Source: UBA2231 sp964415175 (GTDB lineage Bacteria; Elusimicrobiota; Elusimicrobia; Elusimicrobiales; UBA9959). From it: a stretch of DNA of 64,000 nucleotides. The stretch is taken from contig CAYPYG010000010.1 of assembly GCA_964415175.1 (NCBI GenBank), forward strand, positions 1 to 64,000, written 5' to 3'. A program made the position numbers and the translations under genes. The notes under the pieces were generated by a model. That model was not told the origin of the DNA and searched no databases. It saw only the letters and a list, made by a program, of their open reading frames with translations. This document shows, piece after piece, positions 17,021 to 25,699 of the stretch. Within the stretch, counting starts at the first letter, position 1. The number at the start of each line of letters is the position of its first letter.

Positions 17021-17875
17021 ATGAACAGGGAGAAAGACCTGGCCAATTACGCGTTGGCCTTCTTCGCCGCCGCCTCTTTCCTTCTGCTGGTCTTCCCGTC
17101 CACTCCCTCCCTGCATTCGGTCAGGCTGCTTTTCAGCTACTCCTTGTATCCGGTCCTCCAGGGGGCCAGGCTGGACTACCGGCTCCGCAACGTCCCGGAT
17201 AACGTGCTGCGCCTGGTGCGCGCCGACCAGGAGAACCTCCGCCTGAAGGCCGAGCTGGCCGAGGCCGAGCTCGAAGCGGGCCGGGCCGCCCGGCTGGAAG
17301 CCGAGAACGAACGCCTGGCTTCGATGCTGGCCCTTTCCCGGGACCCCCGCTGGCGCGGGACCTGGGCTCGCGTGATCTCCAAATCCCCGCGCGACTGGTT
17401 CGGCACGGTCTTCATCGACAAGGGGACCGACCACGGCGTGCGCCTGCACGCCACCGTGCTCGCGCTGTCCGGCGGCCGCCCCGTCCTGGCCGGCCGCGTC
17501 TTCGAAGTCTATCCCTCCTTCTCCAAGGTGATGCTGGTCACCAGCGAACTCTCCTCCGTGATCTGCCGCCTGCGTCAGTCCGGGCACGAAGGCATGCTCG
17601 AAGGGCGCGGTTCCCGGCGCCTGCGCCTGGGCTACCTTCAGGAGAAGGCCGAGCCGCGCCCCGGCGACGAGTTGGTGACCTCGGTCGGCGGGCTGCTGTT
17701 CCCGCCCGGCATCCCGGTGGCGACGGTCTCCGGGACCGCCTCCCGGGACGCCTCGATGAACCTTTTCGCGGCCGAAGCCGAACCGGCCGTCGAGCCGGAT
17801 TCGCTGCAGGAGATCTACGTGGTCAACATGGACTTCCCCGCGGAGATACGCCGCTATTCGGAGGAGAACCTGTGA
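17021..17875 (+). CDS. mreC: Rod shape-determining protein MreC
   Basis: MreC is a periplasmic scaffold that activates PBP2-RodA. The 284-residue product has one N-terminal membrane segment (residues about 8-27), a coiled coil with repeated Leu/Glu heptads (about 65-105), then the beta-barrel domain (DWFGTVFIDKGTDHGV, GLLFPPGIPVATV). AAGGAGGAGCC precedes ATG 17021. Its TGA overlaps the GTG of mreD. Confidence 0.93.
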   Translation: MNREKDLANYALAFFAAASFLLLVFPSTPSLHSVRLLFSYSLYPVLQGARLDYRLRNVPDNVLRLVRADQENLRLKAELAEAELEAGRAARLEAENERLASMLALSRDPRWRGTWARVISKSPRDWFGTVFIDKGTDHGVRLHATVLALSGGRPVLAGRVFEVYPSFSKVMLVTSELSSVICRLRQSGHEGMLEGRGSRRLRLGYLQEKAEPRPGDELVTSVGGLLFPPGIPVATVSGTASRDASMNLFAAEAEPAVEPDSLQEIYVVNMDFPAEIRRYSEENL

Positions 17876-18348
17876 CGGCGCTCAAGGACCTCTTTTTCTT
17901 CCTGCTGATCTGCGCCGGGCACTGGTGGCTGCACTGGTCCTTCCCGATGGGCGGCCTGGCGCCGAACCTGCTCTTCGCCTCCGCCTTCGCCTCCGCCGTG
18001 ACCGGCGGCCCGGTGCGGGGGATAGCGCTGCCTTTCTTTTTCGGCCTTTACGCGGACCTGCTGGGCGCCGGCGCGGCCGGTTCCTGGGCGCTGATCTACA
18101 CGCTGATCGGCTACACGGTACAGGTGATGAAACGCCATTTCGACCTGGGCAGCCCTTTCTCCCAGGCCGCGGCCGCGCTGGTCCTGTCGCTGCTTTCCCT
18201 TTTCGCCTACCAGTCGGCTTACCTGGCGGTGAGCGGCGTATCGCCGCTTCCCCTGAAAGTCCTCCTCCTCGAGCCCCTGATAACCGCGCTGACGGTGCCG
18301 CCGGTCTTCCTGCTGGCGTGCCGTTTTTCCCGGAGGCCGCGCCGGTGA
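17872..18348 (+). CDS. mreD: Rod shape-determining protein MreD
   Basis: MreD is a small polytopic membrane partner of MreC. The 158-residue product is mostly hydrophobic with about five membrane segments and the FFFGLYADLLGAG motif common in MreD. It starts with GTG 17872 overlapping the mreC stop (GTGA), and its own stop overlaps the GTG of mrdA the same way. Sequence is poorly conserved in this family; the call rests on context and topology. Confidence 0.88.
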   Translation: MTALKDLFFFLLICAGHWWLHWSFPMGGLAPNLLFASAFASAVTGGPVRGIALPFFFGLYADLLGAGAAGSWALIYTLIGYTVQVMKRHFDLGSPFSQAAAALVLSLLSLFAYQSAYLAVSGVSPLPLKVLLLEPLITALTVPPVFLLACRFSRRPRR

Positions 18349-20393
18349 GGGCCGTTACTCCATTTCCGGAGAGGCTCGAGATACTGTGGACTCTGGCCTG
18401 GGCCGCGGGCCTCCTCTTCCTGCTGCGGCTCACCGGGATACAGGTGCTTCAGTCCTCCCATTACCGGGAACTGGCCGAAAAGAACCGCACGCAGGTCATA
18501 GCGCAGAGCGCCCCCCGCGGCCGCATCATCTCCAGCGACGGGGAGCTGATAGCCGCCAGCAAGCCTTCTTTTACTCTCGTGTATTTCCCGGGCGCGGAAG
18601 TGCAGGCTTCCTACGCCGACAGGCTGGCCGAGGCCCTGGCCGGCCCGCTGGGAATGAAGCAGGAGGACCTGAGGTCCTCGCTGCGCCGCGCGGTCACGCG
18701 CGAGACCCCCGCCCGCATCGCCGAGAACCTTTCCGTCTCGGCGATGTTCGCCATCTCCGAGCTCAAGAACATCTACAGCGGCATAGACGTGATAACGGAG
18801 GCCAGGAGGCATTATCCTTTCGGCGCCTATCTCAGTCACCTGGTCGGCTACATGGGCAAGATGGACTCCAGGGAGTGGGCGCGCTACGGGGCTTCCGGCG
18901 GATACGGTTTCGACTCCCGCGTGGGCAAGACGGGCCTTGAGCGGATGTACGAAAAGGAGCTGCGCGGCAAACCGGGCGGCATTTTCATGGAGGTGGACTC
19001 GCGTGGCAGGCTCTCGAGGATACTCGAGAGCCGCAAATGGGTCCCCGGAGCCGACATCAGGCTGACGGTGGATTCCAAAGTGCAGACGGCCGCGGAGGAG
19101 GGCCTCAGGAGCTCGCCCAGCGGCCGCGGGGCCGTGGTCGCCCTCGACCCGCGCAACGGGGCCGTGCTGGCCTTCGCCTCCTCGCCCGGCTACGATCTCA
19201 ACGCTTTCGTTTCCTACAGCGACGAGGAGTTCCCGCGGCAGGCGGAGAAGATCCCGGAGTTCAACGTCGCCGTGCAGGGCACCTACCCGCCCGGTTCCAT
19301 CTTCAAGATAATCAGCGCGGCGGCCCTGCTCGAGTCCGGAAAGATGACCCCGTCCGAAAAGGTCTTCTGCCCGGGCTATTACGACGCCGGCTCGCGCGTC
19401 TTCAAGTGCTGGGAGAGGAAAGGGCACGGGAGGATGGATTTCCTAGACGGCCTCGCCCATTCCTGCGACGTCTATTATTACACGGCCGGGCTGCGCGCCG
19501 GGCCGCTGGCCATCGAACGCAAGGCGCGGGAGTTCGGTATCGGCCGGCCCACGGGCATCAGGCTGCCGGACGAGAAAGCGGGCAACCTTTTCGGTCCGAC
19601 GCGCCGCGCCACCCGCAAAAGCTACTGGTTCGTGGGCGACACCCTGAACCTGAGCATAGGACAGGGAGAGACGCTGGTGACCCCGGCGCAGATGGCGGTC
19701 ATGATGGCCGCCGTGGCTTCCCGCGGCTCGCTCTGGAAACCCCACTATCTGGACAGGATGGTCTCCCACGACGGCAGGGTCCTGCTCTCCCGTTCCCCGG
19801 AGCTGCGCGGCGAGGTCAGGCTCGCCGGCGTCACCTGGGACCTTATCTGGGAGGCCCTGCGCAGGACGGTGGAGGAGGGGACGGGACGTTCGGCGAGGAT
19901 AAACGGGGCCGAGGTCTACGGCAAGACCGGCACGGCGCAGACCCCCCACGGCAAGGACCACGCCTGGTTCGTCGCTTTCGCGAGGATGCCCGGCGCCGAG
20001 CCCGAGGTCGCGGTGGCCGTGCTGGTGGAGCACGGCGAGCACGGTTCCTCCGCCGCCGGTCCGATAGCGCGGAAGGTCATGGAAGCGGCCCTGCGCGAGA
20101 CGCTGCCCGGTAAGGCTCGCGAGCCTGCGGCCGCCGTTCCCGCGCCGGCGGTCCCCGCCCCCGCGCCTGCGGTCCCCGTTCCCGCGCCGGCGATCCCCTT
20201 TCCCGTGCCGGCGGCGCCTCTCTCCGCGCCGGCGCTGCCGGTTCCCTCGCCGGCGATCCCTGTTCCCGCGCCGGTCGGCGCATCGGCTCCGCAGGACGTG
20301 CCGGCGGAGGTCCGGGCCGCCGCACAGCCGGCCGGCCCGGAGGAAGCCGCGTCGTACGAAGCCGGCGGGGAGCCCGCCGGGGAGGCCGACTGA
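18345..20393 (+). CDS. mrdA: Penicillin-binding protein 2, elongasome transpeptidase
   Basis: PBP2 cross-links peptidoglycan during elongation with RodA. The 682-residue product has an N-terminal membrane helix (about 10-29), the class B dimerisation domain beginning RTQVIAQSAPRGRIISSDG, and the transpeptidase domain with SxxK in YPPGSIFKIISA, SxN as SCD, and KTG in YGKTGTAQTPHG. The start is GTG 18345, overlapping the mreD stop; the longer open frame upstream is shadow. The last 90 residues or so are an unusual Pro/Ala/Val-rich tail made of near-repeats of AVPVPAPA, encoded by imperfect DNA repeats around 20140-20285. Confidence 0.94.
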   Translation: MRAVTPFPERLEILWTLAWAAGLLFLLRLTGIQVLQSSHYRELAEKNRTQVIAQSAPRGRIISSDGELIAASKPSFTLVYFPGAEVQASYADRLAEALAGPLGMKQEDLRSSLRRAVTRETPARIAENLSVSAMFAISELKNIYSGIDVITEARRHYPFGAYLSHLVGYMGKMDSREWARYGASGGYGFDSRVGKTGLERMYEKELRGKPGGIFMEVDSRGRLSRILESRKWVPGADIRLTVDSKVQTAAEEGLRSSPSGRGAVVALDPRNGAVLAFASSPGYDLNAFVSYSDEEFPRQAEKIPEFNVAVQGTYPPGSIFKIISAAALLESGKMTPSEKVFCPGYYDAGSRVFKCWERKGHGRMDFLDGLAHSCDVYYYTAGLRAGPLAIERKAREFGIGRPTGIRLPDEKAGNLFGPTRRATRKSYWFVGDTLNLSIGQGETLVTPAQMAVMMAAVASRGSLWKPHYLDRMVSHDGRVLLSRSPELRGEVRLAGVTWDLIWEALRRTVEEGTGRSARINGAEVYGKTGTAQTPHGKDHAWFVAFARMPGAEPEVAVAVLVEHGEHGSSAAGPIARKVMEAALRETLPGKAREPAAAVPAPAVPAPAPAVPVPAPAIPFPVPAAPLSAPALPVPSPAIPVPAPVGASAPQDVPAEVRAAAQPAGPEEAASYEAGGEPAGEAD

Positions 20394-20394
20394 T

Positions 20395-21729
20395 ATGCTG
20401 AGCAAGGTCTCTCTCAAGAAGGGAAGGATGGACTGGGTCATACCGGCCTCGGCGGCGGCGCTGCTCTTCATCGGCACGCTGGCCGTCTTCTCTTCCGTCG
20501 GAGTGCTGCCGAACTACGAGAGGATAGTCCGGACGCACCTTATCGCGATGCCGATAGCCCTGATCTTCTTCTCCGTGGCCTGGAGCCTGAACTACCAGGT
20601 CTACCAGGACCAGTGGAAGTTCGTTTACGGCCTTTCCCTGGCGGTGCTGGCCGGCGTGCTCCTGTTCGGGGTGGCGGACAAGGGCGCCAAGTCCTGGTAC
20701 AGGCTGCCGTTCTTCTCGGTCCAGCCTTCGGAACTCGCCCGCATAGGCCTGATAGTGGCGCTCGCCAACTACCTCGACCGGCGCGGCGGCCGGATCAGGG
20801 AGTTCGGCGGTTCGCTGGGAGCGATGCTGATAGCGCTGCCTTTCTTCCTGCTGCTGATGAAGCAGCCGGACTTCTCGGCCATACTGACCACTTTCCCCGT
20901 GGTGCTGGCGATGATCTTCTGCGCCGGCGGCGGCGTTTCCCATATCGCCATCATACTCGGCTACGCCGCGGTCTCGGCCCTTTTCCCGATACTCTGGGCG
21001 CTGATCTCCCTTAACCCGGAACTCGTCCGGAACCCGCTGCTGGATTTCTTCTACGGGCTCTCCAGTTTCGGCTGGGACACGCTGATCTTCGTCGCCGGCG
21101 TGGCCGTCCTGGCCTGGGCCGCCTGGTTCCTGTCGGTCAAGCTCTACTCGAACATCTCGGGCGTCTTCTTCACCGGCGCGGCGCTCGTGATAATACTCGG
21201 CTTCTTCTCCGGCATGATGGTCAAGAACCAGATGAAGGAATACCAGCAGAAACGCCTGGAAGTCTTCCTGTCCCCCGAAAGCGACCCGCGCGGCGCCGGC
21301 TACAACGTGATACAGGCCAGGATAGCCATGGGCTCGGGCGGAGTGCTGGGGAAGGGCGTCTTTTCGGGCACGCAGTCGCGGCTGGGTTTCGTGCCCGAGC
21401 GGCACACCGATTTCATCCTGGCCGTGATCGGGGAGGAGATGGGCTTCATCGGCACCGGCTTCGTCATGACGCTTTACCTCATGCTGCTCTACAGGCTGAG
21501 ATGCGTGGCGCAGCTGGCCCGCGACAGGTTCGGCTATCTGCTCTGCTGCGGCATCTTCTCCCTGTACCTGGTCTACTTCCTGATAAACTTCGGCATGCTG
21601 CTCGGCTTCGCCCCGGTCGCGGGCGTTCCCCTTCCCCTGCTTTCCTACGGCGGCTCCAACATGGTCGCCACCTTCTTCGCGCTGGGCGTCGCGGAATCCG
21701 TCTATTCGCGGAGGTACGCTTTCGTATGA
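20395..21729 (+). CDS. rodA: Peptidoglycan polymerase RodA (SEDS family)
   Basis: RodA is the glycosyltransferase of the elongasome. SEDS signatures include GAKSWYRLPFFSVQPSELAR, FVPERHTDFILAVIGEEMGF and the C-terminal GVPLPLLSYGGSNMVATFF. At 444 residues it is longer than the usual 370-400; the extra length is a hydrophobic stretch of roughly 60-80 residues before KNQMKEYQQKRLEVF. It starts one base after mrdA and its stop overlaps the next gene as ATGA. Confidence 0.95.
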   Translation: MLSKVSLKKGRMDWVIPASAAALLFIGTLAVFSSVGVLPNYERIVRTHLIAMPIALIFFSVAWSLNYQVYQDQWKFVYGLSLAVLAGVLLFGVADKGAKSWYRLPFFSVQPSELARIGLIVALANYLDRRGGRIREFGGSLGAMLIALPFFLLLMKQPDFSAILTTFPVVLAMIFCAGGGVSHIAIILGYAAVSALFPILWALISLNPELVRNPLLDFFYGLSSFGWDTLIFVAGVAVLAWAAWFLSVKLYSNISGVFFTGAALVIILGFFSGMMVKNQMKEYQQKRLEVFLSPESDPRGAGYNVIQARIAMGSGGVLGKGVFSGTQSRLGFVPERHTDFILAVIGEEMGFIGTGFVMTLYLMLLYRLRCVAQLARDRFGYLLCCGIFSLYLVYFLINFGMLLGFAPVAGVPLPLLSYGGSNMVATFFALGVAESVYSRRYAFV

Positions 21730-22406
21730 ACGCCGACGGGCGGGAGGGACCGGCTATGCGCTGCCGTATGCGCTTCGAGCGCAGGGGCGCCGCCGGGGAA
21801 GAGGGCCATCTCGGCCTGATAAGGGAACTGAAGGCCCTGGTCGCCGGTTCGGGCCTGGACTACTACGGCGCCAGGGGCCCCGCCGCCGGCACGCCCAGGA
21901 TGGCTTTCGGCCCCGCCGGGGGAGCGGGACACGGGAGCCTCTGCGAGTACGCGGACGCCTGGTTCTCCAGGCTTTACAGGGAGGAGGAGCTTCGCGCGGC
22001 CCTCTCGCCCGGTACCGCCGGGCTGGCGCTGGCCGCGCTCAAGCGCGTGCCGCTGCTGTTCCCCTCGATCGAGGCGAGCGCCTCGGTCGCGCGGTTCGAG
22101 CTCGATTTTTCATCGGCCCCGCCGGAAGCGGAGCGCCGGGTGGAAGAGTTCCTGTCGGCCTCCGGATTCATGGCCGAGCGGGAGAAGAAAGGGGAGAAGG
22201 TGCGCTACGACCTGCGCCCGGCGGTGCTGTCCGCCTCGTGGGAGGCCTCCGCCAGCAGGCTGCGCGCGGACCTCAGGCTGCGCGCCGGGGGGAGGCCGGA
22301 GGTCCTGGCCTCCGCCCTCTTCGGCCCGGCCGCGCCTTCTTTCACCGTTCTCAGGACCGGGCTTTACTGGGAGGATTCTTCGGGGAAACTGAGGGAGATA
22401 TTGTAA
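21726..22406 (+). CDS. DUF2344 (TIGR03936-type) radical SAM-linked protein
   Basis: The 226-residue product begins MNADGREGPAMRCRMRFERR; the segment from Met11 onward fits the start of DUF2344, a domain usually fused or adjacent to a B12-binding radical SAM protein and often next to RNase E/G and rplU. Supporting segments are PRMAFGPAGGAGH and LALAALKRVPLLFPSIEAS followed by a second half-domain ARFELDFSSAPPEAE. The sequence is divergent. The ATGA overlap with rodA favours start 21726; ATG 21756, with GGGAGG nearby upstream, is an alternative. The radical SAM partner is not in this window. RNase E/G follows. Confidence 0.72.
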   Translation: MNADGREGPAMRCRMRFERRGAAGEEGHLGLIRELKALVAGSGLDYYGARGPAAGTPRMAFGPAGGAGHGSLCEYADAWFSRLYREEELRAALSPGTAGLALAALKRVPLLFPSIEASASVARFELDFSSAPPEAERRVEEFLSASGFMAEREKKGEKVRYDLRPAVLSASWEASASRLRADLRLRAGGRPEVLASALFGPAAPSFTVLRTGLYWEDSSGKLREIL

Positions 22407-22484
22407 GACGCCATCGGCGGGGGGCGCCATGCTGCATGGCGGCCCAGTCCCATACCGACGCTGGCAGGAGGACATTTAAGGAAC

Positions 22485-23936
22485 ATGGCAAACGATAAAA
22501 AAGTCAGGAAGGAGATATTCGCCAACACCTCTTTCGAGGAGACGCGGATAGCGGTGGTGGAGGACGGCCGCATGGCCGAGCTGTTCTGGAAGCGGCAGTC
22601 GAGCGGCAACATCGTCGGCAACATCTACAAGGGCGTGGTCGAGAACGTCCTGCCGGGCATCTCGAGCGCGTTCATCAACATCGGCCTGGACAAGAACGCC
22701 TACATCTACATCTCGGACGTGCTGGGCAGCCAGCGCGACCCGATAGAGAAACTGCTCAAGAAGGACCAGGAGGTGCTCATCCAGGTCACCAAGGACGCGA
22801 TCAGCACCAAGGGTATGAAGGTGACGATGGACGTCTCGCTGCCGGGGCGGTACCTGGTCTTCACGCCCTTCCAGGAATTCATAGGGGTCTCGAAGAACAT
22901 CGAGAACGCCGACGAGCGCAAGCGCCTCTCCGATATCATCAAGAAGATCACCACGGACGCGGACATGGGCAAGAAGGGCTGCATAGTCCGGACGGAGGCC
23001 GAAGGCGCGACCGAGGAGGAACTGGAGCGGGAGCTCAAGTACCTGATCAGGCTGTGGGAATCGGTCATGGAGCGTTTCGAGACCTCCAGGCCGCCGGCCC
23101 TGCTGCACCGGGACATGGACCTGCCGATGCAGGTGGCCCGCGACATCCTCTCCGAGGATACCGCCATCTATATGCTCGACAACAGGGACGATTTCCAGAG
23201 CGTGCAGGAGTTCGTCGCCAAGATGTCGCCCGACCTCAAGGAACGCGTTAAGCTCTACGAGGGCAAGACGCCGCTCTTCAAGGCCTTCAACCTGGAGAAG
23301 GGGCTGGAGGAACTGCGCAAGATAAAGGTCGAACTGCCCAACGGCGGCAGCATCATCATACAGGAGGCCGAATCGCTCTGCGCGATAGACGTCAACACCG
23401 GCCGTTTCACGGGCAGCCGCTCGCAGGAAGAGACCGTCACGCTCAACAATATCGAGGCCGCGCAGGAGATAGCCCGCCAGCTGCGCCTGCGCAATATCGG
23501 AGGCATCATCGTCATAGACTTCATCGACATGAAGAAGGCGGCCAACCGCCAGAAGGTCGTGACCGCGCTGGAGAACGCGGTCAGGAACGACCGCGCCAAG
23601 ATACGCATCCTGCCGATCACGCGGCTGGGGCTGGTCGAAATGACGCGCGAGCGCAAGCGCGAGAGCACGCTGAGCCTGCTGACCGAGGAGTGCCCCGAAT
23701 GCCACGGCTCGGGGCGGGTGCTTTCCAGCGAGAGCATACGCATAAAAGTGCAGCGGGAGATCCGCAACCTCACCGCGGGCCGCCCCGGCGGCGCTCTGCG
23801 CGTGATCCTGAACCCCATGCTGGCGGAGAACCTGCGGCGCAAGCACGCGATGATGGAGAAGAACGTGCAGCGTTCCTTCAAGATCGCCTCCGACCCCCAG
23901 CTGACGTGGGAGGACTATCGTATCGTCCTCGAGTGA
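22485..23936 (+). CDS. rng: Ribonuclease E/G family protein (RNase G-like)
   Basis: RNase E/G enzymes cut single-stranded RNA in mRNA decay and rRNA maturation. The S1 domain lies at about residues 42-125 (GNIYKGVVENVLPGISSAFI). The catalytic aspartates lie in CAIDVNTGRFTGS and VIDFIDMKK, and the zinc-link motif is CPECHGSGRV. The product ends at 483 residues, so it lacks the long RNase E C-terminal scaffold and fits RNase G. GCAGGAGGACAT lies upstream of ATG 22485. Confidence 0.95.
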   Translation: MANDKKVRKEIFANTSFEETRIAVVEDGRMAELFWKRQSSGNIVGNIYKGVVENVLPGISSAFINIGLDKNAYIYISDVLGSQRDPIEKLLKKDQEVLIQVTKDAISTKGMKVTMDVSLPGRYLVFTPFQEFIGVSKNIENADERKRLSDIIKKITTDADMGKKGCIVRTEAEGATEEELERELKYLIRLWESVMERFETSRPPALLHRDMDLPMQVARDILSEDTAIYMLDNRDDFQSVQEFVAKMSPDLKERVKLYEGKTPLFKAFNLEKGLEELRKIKVELPNGGSIIIQEAESLCAIDVNTGRFTGSRSQEETVTLNNIEAAQEIARQLRLRNIGGIIVIDFIDMKKAANRQKVVTALENAVRNDRAKIRILPITRLGLVEMTRERKRESTLSLLTEECPECHGSGRVLSSESIRIKVQREIRNLTAGRPGGALRVILNPMLAENLRRKHAMMEKNVQRSFKIASDPQLTWEDYRIVLE

Positions 23937-23963
23937 GAGCCCGGGGAGGAATCAGGAGAAGCC

Positions 23964-25691
23964 ATGCTTAAAAAGACACTGCTGACGCTCATACTGGCCG
24001 CGGGAGCCCCGTCCACCGCCGCGGCCGCCGTGGAGGAAGCCTCGTTCAGCCGGAACGGGAAATACGCCGGGAAACTGGAGACCTACAGTTACGGCGGCGA
24101 GACCTACTTCGACGCCTCGCGCCTGTCGCGCTACCTGGGGGGGAAGATCTACTGGTACCCGGTCTCGGGAAAACTGGTGTTCCAGCTCAAGGGCAGGAGG
24201 GTCCAGGCCTCGGTCAAGAGCGACGAGGTTCTCTACGACAAGGAAGCCGCGGAGATGAGGTCCCCCGTGATCGTCAGGGGCGGCAGGTCCTTCCTTTCCA
24301 GGGAATTCTTCGTCTCCGACCGCTTCCATTCCTGTTTCGGCTTCAGGCTGCGTTACGACGAGGCCTCCCGGTCGCTGGACGTGGTGGAGAAGATGAGCGT
24401 GGCCTCCTACAATTACTTCTCCCACAAGGACAAGACCCGCTTCGTGCTCTACCTCAACGAGCCGCTGGAATACCAGACCTACCAGAAGTCCAACGGCCTG
24501 CTCACGCTGGTGATCGCGGGCGGCAGCGTGGCCTCGCCCGAGAAGATAGAGGTCGGCGACGGGCTGGTCAACTCCATAGAGCTCATCCAGGACAACAAGG
24601 TGCTGCGGGTGGGAGTGGCCATGGGAGAGAAGGCCGCGGGTTTCAACGCCTTCAAACTCTCCGGCCCGGACCGCATAGTCCTGGACATACTCTCCGCTTC
24701 CGCGGATCAACCGGCCGCCGGGCGGCCCGGTCCGGACGCCGCCGCCGGGACCCAGGTCATACCTCCCTCCTCCCCCGCCGCCGGCGGGGAACCCGTCGTG
24801 GAGGAGCTGCCCGCTTCTTCCTCCGGGCCGGAAGGCGGTCCGGCCCCTCCGGCCGCTCCCGCGGCGGCGGACGGGTCTCTCGCGCCGCCGACGCCCTCCG
24901 TGCTGCCGTCGGCCGCGCCCGTCCCGGCCTCCGCGCCGTCCTCTCCGCCCGCGGCCGCGCCGGCGCCGTTCACGCCCGGCCTGCCCGACAAGGCGGTGCT
25001 GGACCCCAAGGCCAGGAAGAAGGTGATAATAGACGCCGGGCACGGCGGCAAGGACCCCGGCGGCCGGCGCATTTCGGGGATGAAGGAGAAGGACATAAAT
25101 CTGGCGGTGGCGAAAGAGCTTCGGAAGCTGCTCGAGAAGGAAGGTTTCTTCGACGTGCTGATGGTCCGGACCTCGGACGCGTTCGTCCCGCTGGCCGCCA
25201 GGTCCGAGTTCGCCAACAGGCACAAGGCCGACGTTTTCATTTCGATACACGCCAACGCCACGCGCCGCTCCTCGGAGCACGGCTTCGAGATCTATTTCAT
25301 GTCCGAGAACGCCTCGGACCCCATGGCGGCCGAGGTGGCCGACTACGAGAACTCGGTGCTGGACCTGGAGGACGATTCCTCCCGGCCGGACCCGGCGGCC
25401 ATGCTGCTGCACTCGCTGGCCCGCAACGAGTACCTCAACGAGGGCAGCCAGCTCGCCGCTTTCATCACCCGCGAGTTCGAGCGCCACACCCCGTTCAAGA
25501 ACCGCGGCGTCAAGCAGGCCGCCTTCTACGTGCTGCGCGGCACCTACGCCCCGGGGGTCCTGCTGGAGATGGGCTTCATGACCAATCCGAGCGACCAGAA
25601 GAACCTCAGCAGCAAGAGCGTGCAGGCGAAACTCGCCAGGGCCATACACAACGGCCTGAGCAAGTACGCGGAGCTCAAGGGCTGGAAATAG
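23964..25691 (+). CDS. N-acetylmuramoyl-L-alanine amidase, AmiC-type, secreted
   Basis: It cleaves the amide bond between muramic acid and peptide. A signal peptide covers about residues 1-20 (LLTLILAAGAPSTAAAA). A copper-amine-oxidase-like/AMIN-type beta region spans roughly 25-245, a Pro/Ala-rich linker 246-345, then the Amidase_3 zinc domain (about 352-570) with the ligands in VIIDAGHGGKDPGG, the histidine of FISIHANA and VLLEMGFMTNPSDQ. The linker resembles the PBP2 tail in composition. A possible SD GGAGAAGCC precedes the start. Confidence 0.93.
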   Translation: MLKKTLLTLILAAGAPSTAAAAVEEASFSRNGKYAGKLETYSYGGETYFDASRLSRYLGGKIYWYPVSGKLVFQLKGRRVQASVKSDEVLYDKEAAEMRSPVIVRGGRSFLSREFFVSDRFHSCFGFRLRYDEASRSLDVVEKMSVASYNYFSHKDKTRFVLYLNEPLEYQTYQKSNGLLTLVIAGGSVASPEKIEVGDGLVNSIELIQDNKVLRVGVAMGEKAAGFNAFKLSGPDRIVLDILSASADQPAAGRPGPDAAAGTQVIPPSSPAAGGEPVVEELPASSSGPEGGPAPPAAPAAADGSLAPPTPSVLPSAAPVPASAPSSPPAAAPAPFTPGLPDKAVLDPKARKKVIIDAGHGGKDPGGRRISGMKEKDINLAVAKELRKLLEKEGFFDVLMVRTSDAFVPLAARSEFANRHKADVFISIHANATRRSSEHGFEIYFMSENASDPMAAEVADYENSVLDLEDDSSRPDPAAMLLHSLARNEYLNEGSQLAAFITREFERHTPFKNRGVKQAAFYVLRGTYAPGVLLEMGFMTNPSDQKNLSSKSVQAKLARAIHNGLSKYAELKGWK

Positions 25692-25699
25692 CCGGGGAT

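Noticed and set aside
17925..18344. Upstream extension of mrdA through mreD (822-codon frame)
   Set aside because: The added sequence is the shadow of mreD and Arg/Pro-rich. GTG 18345 overlapping the mreD stop fits the PBP2 N-terminus and the membrane helix position.
20120..20393. Tandem repeat or CRISPR-like array in the 3' part of mrdA
   Set aside because: The repeats are imperfect, in frame and encode the Pro/Ala tail. There are no spacers. No CRISPR array was seen anywhere in the window.
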